Shown: positions 23,401 through 35,400 of the stretch, in pieces
Numbering within the stretch: the stretch's first letter is position 1
How the letters are laid out: every line of letters starts with the position of its first letter
Assembly: GCF_037042905.1 (NCBI RefSeq)
Contig: NC_087247.1
Span: 64,565,420 to 64,629,419, forward strand
Source of the DNA: Lytechinus pictus
Taxonomy: Eukaryota > Echinodermata > Echinoidea > Temnopleuroida > Toxopneustidae
Length of the DNA: 64,000 bases
Direction: 5' to 3'
Made by a program: the position numbers and the translations under genes
The notes under the pieces: generated by a model
The model's database searches: none
What the model was told of the DNA's origin: nothing
What the model saw: the letters and a program-made list of their open reading frames with translations, nothing else

Positions 23401-26400
23401 GGCCTTTAATTTTGTAGTGCAACCTACTGCGGCACTTCCTTTTCCTTTCTGGTGAACATTTTTAGGGCTCCATTTTTCTGGGGCTTCCTTTCCACTTCTA
23501 AAATAATTCATTGTTTTATGTTGAGTTTCCTGACAAAACTACCAAATTGTAGATTAGAGAAATTAAAAAAAAGTTTACATCAATTCAGACTTTTCTTCCC
23601 AAGTAACATTGTTTAAAATTAAAATTAAAGTGTCATAAAATGGAAGTACATGTAACATTCCACAAATATACAAAAAATGATTCATAAATCAATCTAATCT
23701 AAAATTCAAATAGATCTATAGATAAGAAGTTGAAATCATTCCACAAAAGTCCCATCGTAGATCACTTCACGATGTGCACAGCTCAGCCTCAATCACACTG
23801 CACACACACTCAATCATCCCCAGCAGTGACAGCACTATAGAGCAGACATCTAGGCCGCCAGAACCGGGGAAGAAACCTTCCCATTCCTGCTAAACTGAAT
23901 GCTACGGTGCCGACTTTTTTAATGAATTCCAAAAGCAGTAGGACATCTCTCTAGTATAAATCATGTGAAACTATCAATAAATGTTGAATATCACCCAGAA
24001 TTATTACTTCAGGGGACAGGGAAGAGCTTTCCCGGTCTTTTCAAAGCCGAATTCATCGTATTTGTTTGATACGAGTTGATGAAAATTACCCAGACAGTAC
24101 CATTATCCGAAGGGAAATCATATTAATCAATTCAAGAAAATAGCCTCAAAATTTTATTTCTTTATCACCACAATTAATCTTAAAGTATATGAAAATATCT
24201 TTGATGATTCCATCTTATGAGTATTTTTGTAAATTTTTGCAAATGGAATAATAATTTCCCTCAAACCTCCAAATCCCCCTCCATTATAAATGGACTCTTC
24301 TCTTACTACATTTGGGGAAATACCCTACCCAATTCATCGTACTCCTCGCTCTGCGCTGCAGAACGAACGTTGGCTCCACTCACCTGAAGAGTGTTGGCCC
24401 TAGCATAATTAGCAGTAACGTTAGATCTAACATTCGGCGGAAATCCGATTTTCGGATCGTTTTTTTGTACATAAAACATCACTTTATGGGAAAGAAATCA
24501 CATGCAAATTTAAGATAAAATATATAAAGTTCAGAAATATCGTACCTTAGACTGCAGTTACTCCTATTTCCTTTCAAATGATGATCAAAACATAATCATC
24601 CTCGATCCTTTCGTGGGTCATCGTAAGTTGCCGTCTTGGATGACGTCATCATCCTTACAGAGGTATTTACCAGTCACTATACACCGCGATTCGTGCCATG
24701 CATGCCGCCCGCATATTCAACTAACGTATACGTACGCGCGCGCTATCAAATTATTAAAGTGCGTTGGAAAACCGGCCAGCGCGGGCGACTACGCACACGC
24801 AAGAACCAGGCTCATCTCGGGCTCAAAATGCACTACAGATAGATACAATTATGTACACACATCAAAATTGTCAAAAAACATAATTTGAAAAGAAAAACCA
24901 TAATGCAGTAATTTGAATGAAAAAACGTAATGATTACGGCAAAAACGTAATGGTTGGCAGCTCTGAATGACTTATTAGGGGACCCAACATTGACTTACAA
25001 ATAATAGTAAATATCTTGCAGCACTCCTTAAAAGGGGAGGGATAACTCAAAGGATTGGGCACAAAAGAGTTGGCCTAAAGCAAGAACTGATGAATGATTA
25101 TCCCAATCCTCTGTTTGAATAAGTCAACAAAAGATTTCAAATATACAATCAATGGCCTAGTTTTAAACCCTACTAAGACAGCGCAGTATATCAACATTTT
25201 CGCGATAATTTTTTTTACCGCGTCGCTCACTGACTTATTACTTTCAAGTCACATGGAGAAGGTTCTTTTCTTGAAAGTGAGTGAAGAAAAGAATGCTTCT
25301 AATTTTCTCTGTTCATTCTATCTCGTCTTTCCATTTCAATCTTTCTGCCTGTATTTCCTTCAATTCTTCATATTACACATGGTGACACCGTAAACCTTTT
25401 CCACGTTACAAACTCCACATTGCAAACCTACAAAGATCATCTACTTTCAAGTCTCACACAACTTTTGAAACTAAAATTGTGACCCCGGGTACGCGGTCCC
25501 GAAATTACGCAACATTTGGTAAGTGCCTGCATACTTAAAATTGCTCAAAAAGGTGAATTTGTGTACAAATCCAATGCAAATAGTGTTTTTGACCAAAATT
25601 CAAAAATGTATCATTATTTTTCCTTTAACTGATTAAAATCAATTAATTCCAACATGTTTATGGTCAAAATAAAGTCCCCAACAATTTTCATTGAAAAAAA
25701 AAATCGAAAAAACATAGAAATTTGGAAAACAATAGAATACATAAGAAAATAACTGTGATGTTGACAATTTTAAAAGTACATTTGATCAGATTTCTATCAA
25801 GAGTCTGTGAACCAAAATTAGCAATTAAGGGGCATTATTTAATTAATTAAAGCAAATTTTTGATTTTATGCATAAATTATCATAATTAATTAGCAATGAG
25901 ATTTGTGCAGAATTTGATCTTATAGTTTTGTAGATTACGCAATGGGTAACGCGCGTGTCAATTTTCATCGCGATCGCGCAATTGACGGCCAAGATTATAA
26001 CAATTTGTATAGCCACTCAATAAACAAAATAATCACATTTCTGTACAGAGTCAGACCTTTCTATGTATAATTTTATTATCTTAGGGGTCAAAATAGCTTG
26101 GTCTATTTAGGATTAAGCAGAATGAATTTGAATGGATGTCCAAGAATTGTTTCTCTTTGAAATTTGTAAGGAAAAAAAAAAAAGAAAGGCATATTTCCTT
26201 AGTATTAGTTTTATAATGAGTATCCTTGATCTAGCCGATGCCTACCTTCTCTAAATCTTCCTCTGAGATCTGAAGGAGTTGAGGAAATGTGACTTCATGG
26301 TCCTTAAAGAGAGGTATGAGGTCACCTAACTTAAGGCCATACAGGAAAAGTTCAAGATCATCTAGGACATGGTAGGGCTGATGATTAGACATGGTAGATG

Positions 26401-29400
26401 CTTTGCTAGGTGGTGGTGGTTGGTGGTTGGTGATGCTGTTTGTTGTAGGAGCAGTTGTAGTTGTGGCGGGTGTTGATGGTGAAATATCACCTCTGAAAAA
26501 TTAATCAAATTATCTTATTAGCAAAGCTTTACCTATCAAATAAGGAACATTTAGTTTTAGGGATGCAGATGGGAGTTCATTTAACATTTCCCAGATTAAA
26601 GTGTAAAATATCTAAGGGACCTTGTCAAAAGTCTGTACCACATATTTTAACAGGAATCCCCCTATAAAAGCACTATGCATATTTTCATTGTTGCTTTCCT
26701 GCATTCCCAATTGTTTTATCTATCATGAAGTGTGAGAATTGATAATCAAACGCCCATTGGGGAATTTATGCATGAGAGACGCAGTTCTGACGTTTGACAA
26801 TGTACTTGGTGTTAAACTTGAGTTAAGGCAAGTATATAAAAAAAATTGTCATTAGAGTGAAATGATACATAATTACAAAGTATACATAAAGAAAATATAA
26901 AATAATGGCAAAATTTGAAGGGATGGGTGAACGTGAATGAGTATGGGTCTAATCTTAAGAAGACATACTGTTTATCTAAATTGAGTATATATCTTAAAGT
27001 GATTGTTTCACTTTGTGAGTCGCTGATTAAAAAATTCTCAAACTAAGATGAAACGTGTGTATGAGTGCGTGTATTTGTCCTAAAAAAACACTGACACAGA
27101 CCACAATATAGGATGAAAAACTCTAATTAAGACACAAGTAGCAATTTATTAGAGAATTGTCTGTAAGACATTGAACATTGAAACCAGCCCCCAATTATTT
27201 TCAAACTTTGGTTTACATCTCCAAAGTTTTAAAATAGTTCCTTTAAATATGATACTTTGAAACTTTTGGGATTGTATTTTTACACTATAAGCCTAATGTT
27301 TAGCCCATTTTAAAAAACCAAAATGAGAATTTTTTACATCAGAACAAAGTGAAATGCTCACTTTAATAGAAATTGCATGTTAATCACTCTTCCTCTATAA
27401 AAACGGCTTTACTTTGCAATTACTTGGAGGTCTTGAAACCTATTTTATCTATTCTATACATGAATTGACCAGTCTCAAGGTAGGAAAAATACTCTTCCCC
27501 TCATATCAAGGATTGCATTCGACTCTTTTTTTCTTCTAATTACTAACATATTGTAAGCAGATCTCTACTAGATCCATGCAACACAGCTCAGAGCTGTTGC
27601 AACAAAAACTTGTATCTGAAATCTGAAAAAAAAGTTCATGTTCAGAATATTGAAAAACATGGCTGCTCTAGCACTGTATCTAATATGATGGTCTGCCCTT
27701 TGATCTGGCAGAGAGACATTTGTTTTTTTAACAAGAGTGCAGTGATTCAGACATCACATTCACTTATTTACATAAACAAACAAACAAAAAGGATAAAACT
27801 GAGATATGATGCCTGAGATAATTGTAAAGTGTAAACTTCAGGGGTGGGGTGGAGGAGAGGGGGGGGGGGGGGTTGGGCATTTAATGAAGAGTCTCAGCCC
27901 TGACAAATGTAGTGAAAACTTTGGTTTTGATTTGCCAACAAACACCGGTGTCTATTACTAAGATAACATTCAGAAAATGACAACTTGAAAGAAAAATTCT
28001 GTCAATGATTTCACTCTTGTTTAATTAGATGCACTGACAAAACTTTTCATGAAAGGTTACCCAGGTAAGTAAGACCTAATCCTTACCCTGCTCTGATGGG
28101 ATTACTAGGTGGTAGAGCTGAGGTGGTGCCATTAGCAGTCTTTGATTTGGCTGGATTAGCAGCAGCTTCTAGTAACTCAGACAACTACAGGTCAGAACAA
28201 AAAAAAAGAAAGAAAGGGTAATTCAATAAAAATCAAGGTATTATCCTTCTAACGAAGCATCACTCACTTGGGATTGCCTTTTTAAATCTTCTGGCAAGGT
28301 GATTCACAATAACATGTCTTCAGGTCATAACATACATTGATTAACATACAGTCAATGAGAGACCACACAGTGTTGGTCAAGTTTAAAGATGAATTTTGTC
28401 ATACATGTACATCAATTTCAGAATTATGATGTATGATTAGTTTTCTTTACTTAGTTTCAAATGTTGTTCTGTTGGGGAGGGGGACAACTCACATATATTG
28501 TGGAACAGATATGCTGCTTTGACGACCTATTTTTCAGACCCCCATTTCAGTTATCTTGATAATCTGCAGCTGCTCATCTCTGCTCTGAAGGCCTCCAATT
28601 AAAAAGAAAGCTGTTTGCAAGCAGAGCCAATGGGAAAGAATGGATGCAAAAATCCAGCTTACTAACTGCACATCATGTTCACAACAATGTACAATTCCCT
28701 AGACCAAGTTTTCCACTTTGCCTGTTAGATCATAATTCTTATTAGACACTGTATTTTACACCTTATAGTCACTTCCAATTTTAGGGTACAACCCAATCAA
28801 AATATAATTTTAGTACACCCCCCTGGGTATGTAAGATCAAGTTGTTGAAGCTGTCCTATATGAAAAAAATAAACTAACTACCCAGTAACTAACTAAATAA
28901 AATCAGACTCATTTGTCTTACTATGGCAATCTCTTTAGTATTATGCACTTTTCTCCTATGTCTTTGAATGGAACTTTCCATATTGTAAGTAAGTCAGGAT
29001 ATGTTTACTCTGTACAAGGTCACCAAAAAAAAGGGTTAAATACCTCTAACTGACAATACATATAGGGTCAATACTGGTCTGGTAAACTGTTTCCTTTCCA
29101 AACAGGATGACATGTTAACCTCAAACCAAAATTATAAACAATTACAAGCAACATACATTCCAAAGTAAATCACATCGCATTTAAAAAAAAGGTAAATAAT
29201 TTTTATTCCAACATCTACTGAGATTTAAAAAAATACACAATGACTATTTAATGTATTCAGCTGAAATCTAGTCCCATTCAGGATAATGTTGATAACCTTG
29301 CATTTAGGCAGGGCTCGACACTAGCGGCGGTCCGACGGTCCCAGACCGGTAAAAATCCCTGTCGGACCAGTAGATTTTCAGAAATAGGAAGATTTACTGG

Positions 29401-32400
29401 TCCGACATGACCAGTAAAAAATATCATTGTCCGGCCAGTAATTTTTCCAAAAATAGCAAGATTTAAGGGTCCGACATGACCAGTAATAAAATCCATTGTT
29501 GGGCCAATAACTTTTCCAGAAATTGTCAAATTTCACTGCAAACCATTTCCCCCCGTTAAATTCTGTCATTCACACACAGAATACACACACTAGAGTAGCA
29601 TACAGTGTACATGCAGCCAGCTACACAACCCACGTGGTAAATTCTCTACTGGCTGCGCGAACGAAGCTTGGCTAAACTCTGGCAGAAATCTCTCACAGAA
29701 CTGTCAAAATTCACGGTTCATACTCATGAAAGGCTCTTACAATGTCATTTGTAAGCAGTAAAAGGAGAAATTTTCACTTCTGTTTTGGTTCAAACAGATC
29801 GGGTTTCGGGTGATAGCGTCTGAATACATAATAGCCCCACATATGCATTTATGTGTGTGTTGATACACTTGGTTTCTGACTTTCTTTCGTAGCTATTTTA
29901 ATTGAGCCAAAAAGAAACTGATAAATTATTTAATGATAGTTTTAGCTCTCTTCCTCTGTTTTCTTCCTATCTTTCTTTCCTTCTTTCTTTTCAATCTTTC
30001 TTTGTTTCTTCCCTCTCTTCTTTCATTTTTTTGTTACTGTCTTTCTTTTTTTAATTTCCTTTTTTCTTTAAATTGTTCTTTCTTTCTTTCCTTTAAAAAA
30101 ATATTTTTCTCTATTTCTTTTTTCTCTTTCTTTCTTTCTTTTTCTTTCTTTCTTTCTTTCTTGCTTTCTTCCTTCCGTCCTCCCTTCCTCCCTCCCTCCC
30201 TTCCTTTCTCTCTTTCGTTCTGTCTTTCTTCCTTTCTTCCTTCCTTTCTTTCTTTTTGATATTTTTTTTTCTTTAATTCTTGAGTCCATCCATCCTATAT
30301 TCATCTCTTCTCTCATTCCTTTCTTTCCTTCCTTCTTTTTACCCTTTTCTTTCCTTCATTCTTTGTTACTTTCTTTGTTTCTTTCTTCCTTCCATCCATC
30401 ATTTATTTACCCTTTCTTGTTTTTTATTTCTTCCTTCTTCCAGCCCTTTCTCTGTTTCTTACATTCATTCCTTCCTTTCTTCTATCTGTCTTGTTCTTTC
30501 CTTTTTCCCTTTGTTAAATCTATCCTTTTACCTTTCCTTTTTTTGACTGCTTGCTTCCTTTCTCTCCTTTATTCTTTCATTCCTTCCTTTCTTTGTCTCT
30601 CAGTTTTTCTTTTTTTTTCTTCCTTTCATCTATTCTTTTACCTTTTCTTTTTTTATATTGCTTGCTTCTTTCTTTCCTTCCCTTCCTTTATTTATTTCCT
30701 TCTATCTATCATTTTATTTTTCCTTTATTCCTTCCTTAATTCCTTTCTTCCTTTCAATCCTTCCTTCCTCTCTTTCTTTCTTTTGTCCTTTCCATCTCTC
30801 CTTTTGTCCTTTCTTTTTTATTGCTTCTTCTTTCTTTCCTTTACTACTTACTAGATGTGTTCTTTCTTTCTGTATTGCTTCATTTCTTTCCTTCATTTCT
30901 TTTTTTTTTCATTTCTTTCTTTCTTTATTTTTGTTCCTTCTTTATTCCTTCCTTCCTTTCATTCTTTAGTTCTTTATTTCCTTCCTTCACATCTATCCTT
31001 TCTTTACCATTTCTTTTTTTCTTCCTTTCTTTTATTCTTTTTCTTTTCTTTCTTTCTTTCTTCTTTCTTTCTTCGTTTCTGTCTTGCTTTCTTTTTGTCC
31101 TTCATTCCTTCATTTTATTTGGGGGGGGGGGGGGAACGAAAGGCTAGAAAAATAAACTTGCGCCTTTTTAAAAATGTTTTCTTTATTTTTTTGGGACCAG
31201 TAGATTTTAGGTTCGGACCAGTAAAAATTTGAAAAACTGGGTTATTTACTGGTCCGACATGAATAGGTTGGACCAGTAGAAAAAATGGGTTAGTGTGGAG
31301 CCCTGATTTAGGGGAAAATGATAGTGGTTATAATCTGAATATAACTATGCTAACTATTTATCATATGGAAGTGGCTACAGCAAATATTTGCTTTAGGTAT
31401 AATTTTCTAATTGCTTCCTCAAATGATTATCTGCCAGGAACCACCCATTATTTGAAATAGTAATTCAAGGCTATCCAATTTGCTGTTCTGTTTCATACAT
31501 GAAAATGAAACTATGTAATCTGACTCTGGTTTCAACTTGTATATGAATTACATTTCTGTCTTGGCTTGACAGGCCTGTGTAGTAGATTGATATCTTCATT
31601 GAGACACTAATAGGGCCCTGTTAATTAAAAAATTGATTTTATGAATAATTTTCATGTCGTTTGTTGTGATTCAGTTTGTGACACATCCCAGGTCAAGGTT
31701 AAGTAATTCTAATTAATCTGATGTAAAAACCAAATGACAATTGCTGGAGTTATACGATATATGGTAATCATACATATACATCACGAACAGAGGAAGTATA
31801 CCGAATTGAATTTGCACAGAAATCAATTTGACGGCATGCTAGCGACAGGCCTTCATTCGACATGGGGTTCGAGTGTAATACTGGGGAGCGTTTCATCAAC
31901 ATTCTTTTCCTACAAGTTGTCAGATCTGACAACTTTCCTTGAATTTGATTGGCTGAGAAGCACTGTTACTATGGTAACTGTTGGATAAAACAAGACTTGT
32001 CAGATAAAACATCCGACAAGTCCTTTCATGAAACGCTCCCCTGGAGTGAATGGCCGCTGCAACTTCCGGGTTTCATATTGCATGCAGTCAGACCTTCATT
32101 TTTGAGGAGCTCGATCTTGCCGGCGCTCCTAATAAAAAATTAGAAGAAAATATCGCGCTCCTTAATTGAAAAATAAACTGCTAAAATTTCACATTTTACA
32201 TCTTTATATTCATGAAATTGGCATCTATTTTCCATAATTCCTTGAAATTATTTTGATTTAGTTGGAAACTACCGAAAAATGAAGAATATCCACCTCTTTT
32301 TTGGTTCTGATTTATGATGTTAAACTCGGTAATAATTGTAGTCCCATATGTAGATTTTCATGGTGATGAACAAGTGTAAAACAATCAAAAAGATTAAACG

Positions 32401-35400
32401 ATCGTTTTCAGTTCATGTTGCAACACAATGGAAGTCTACATGTGGGACTACAATATTTACAGATTTTAACATCATCAATCAGACTTAAGAAAGAACTGAA
32501 TATTCTTCATTTTCCTGATAGTTTTCAACTAAATCAAAATAATTTCAAGGAATTATGGAAAATAGATGGCCATTTCATGGATTTAAAGATGTAAAATGTG
32601 AAATTTCAGAATTTTTTTTTTCAAACTCAGGAGCGTAATATTTTGTAATTGTAATGACCCAGGGCCAGACCTAGTTTCACCACAGATTAATTAATAGCTA
32701 CACAGCTATTGCATTTAGATTTTAATGAAAATCTACAATTTAGCTTACATATATTGTATTAAATTGAGGATCTAGGAGAGCGATTCTGAGAAAAAATGAG
32801 GAGAGTGGTTTATTGAGCTCCAAGAAATTATAAATGAGAAGGACTGTGCAGTGCTCTCTGAATGGCCGTGTCTGGCTGGTGACTGTTCTTTCCAGCCTGA
32901 GAAAACTCAACCAGCCGGAACTTCAGGTAAAAAAAAAAAAAAAAAAAAAAAAAAGAATTCCGGCTATAGCCAGAACACTGGCATCTCTTTATATCACAAT
33001 ATTATGCATAGGTACACTGAAATTTACAACAACAAAAAAAATCCTGTTTTTTTTTAGCAGAATATAATCATACTGTAGGTTTCCATAATTTTGACTCCAG
33101 TGTACATATGGTTGACCAATGGGCGACTTTGCTAAACATATGGATAAATGCTATTTAGAGACATGATTTTCAATTACTTTTGAAAAGAAAAAAAAATCCT
33201 ATCTCTCCTGACCCATGTTAACCCAGTATGGAATAATTATTGTCAGTTTGAAGGAGTCACAAATGGATGGACAAGATGATAAACAAACCTTGAGGTGATC
33301 TTTGCTGTAAGCAATGTCTGCTGCTGTCCCATCATTACTACATTTGGTAGCATCTGCTCTGTTTGCTAGTAGTAATTCAACAACCCTAGTGTGGCCTCCT
33401 TCAGCTGCATAGAACAATGCCTATACAGTAACAGATAAAAGAACTTAGTGGAAAGAGGAAAATTGAAGACACATAGAGAAAGATGCAGTAGAGACAAAAT
33501 ATTATACAAAAGAAAAAAAAGTACGAGTAATTTGGTTTAACTGAGTGTACAGACTATGTCAAGATTGATTCCAAATGTTTGTGGTTACACTTCGTATTTC
33601 CGAAGGTTCTTAATTCCGAAGCTTCGTAATTCCGAACCACGTAAATTGCCTATACCTCGATGTTCGTTAATCCGAAAACGAAAAAAGGGTTCGTTAATCC
33701 GAACATTTGTGGCATTATTCCGACGGTTCATTATTCCGAAGGTTCGATAATCCGAAAACAAAATAAGACTTGTTGTTCTGAAGGTTCGTTAATCCGAAAA
33801 AGAAATAAGGTTCGTCGTTCCAAAGGTGCTTTAATCCGAAAACAAAATAAGGTTCGATGTTCCGAACGTTCGTAATTTCGTAACGAACCTTATTGTGTTT
33901 TCGGATTAACGAATCTTCGGAATTACGAACCTCAATTCGATTTCGGACTAACGAACCTTCGGAATTACGAACCTTATTTCGTTTTCGTATTAACGATCCT
34001 TCGGAATTACGAACCTTCAGAAATACGAACCTTTGGAATAACCGAACCTTCGGAATTACGAAGCGTCGGAATTACGAATGTATGCGGCATTTGTTATGTC
34101 TGTGCACACCAAAGGAGCATGCAGGTGCACATACACGTCTTGGCATGTTTAGTACTCAACTACTAGTATGTTTCATTCTCAATCAATCATTATTGAATAA
34201 TGATTCATCACTTATAGTACAATGCAAACAATGATATATTCTACAAGACTTCACACTGCAGATCTAAATCATTTTGGATAAAGTATCAATATTGAAAAAA
34301 AAATTGCAATAGTTCTCAATGGTGAGCTGCAGCATAGAATTAAAGTCACTAATTATGCTACATACCCAAATTACCATTTGACAACAAATCAAAGGAATTT
34401 GTAGTGTTAGAATAAAAATCAATAGAGATAAGAATCAATGTATTTATCTGTTCAGGTAGCTTACCACAAGCTTCTTTCATGTATTTTATTTTAGTAGGAA
34501 TCCAGCAATCAAGGGGGCTATTAGTATATTTTGTAAATGTTTTCCAACATTCACCATTATTTTGTCAATAATGAAGTGTGACAATTAGGGGTGAAAAGAT
34601 GCTTGCAGAATTCCTATGAGAAAGATGTGGCTCTGAAACTTGGTAAGGTGTCTCAAAGAGAAAAATATGTGAATGTTTGGTGCCAGTAAATTCCCATTAA
34701 AAAATAAAGTTGGAACTTGGAATTGCACTGAATCAATTTGACTGAGCAGTGCCAAACTATCAACATTTTGACTGATTCAGTTTGAGTGCTGCTTTTTAAT
34801 GTTGATTTCTAATTGGGGGATGGGAAGGGGGGGGGGGTGCAGCTTCGAGTATACTTAACAAATGAGAATGTATGCACTGACATAGCAACACATCGGGCTC
34901 ATTGCATAATCCATTTAAAAGTGTTTTGCTCTTCTTTGAAAGCACCCCTCTGTTATGGCTGCCAGAAGTTATGTGCTGAAGTTGGATTCTTATATGTACA
35001 CAGCCAATCTTTTGCTGTTGATCTACTAAAGACAAGGTCAATACTATTTTTTTTTAACTACAAAACGATGATACTTACTGGCCATCTCCTGTTGTCCACA
35101 TTGTTAACCTCTGCTCCACAAGACAACAGCTTCTCTACAACCCTGACATGGCCATGTTGAGAAGCAACCATCAAAGGAGTCATGTGACTTCTGTCATGTA
35201 ACACATAAGACATTAATGAGAACTTGTTATAATGGGATGATAGATAAACAAATTCAACTACAATAAAGAAATAACCACTATAATATACAACATATAACAC
35301 AGACAAAAAAGGTAAATAATATGAAGAACGTAAGACAATTTATCCTGGTAATACAGATCAGTATTATCAAGGCATAAGACAATTTACCCCGGTAATACAG

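Noticed and set aside
24300..24900. CpG-richer patch as a promoter
   Set aside because: It lies inside a hAT-like element within an intron, and no gene starts nearby.
29933..31232. Overlapping 60-163-residue Phe/Leu/Ser-rich + strand frames and Lys/Glu/Arg-rich minus frames
   Set aside because: They arise from the (CTTT)n-like composition, which lacks stops in several frames at once. No domain, and they lie inside a transposon in an intron.
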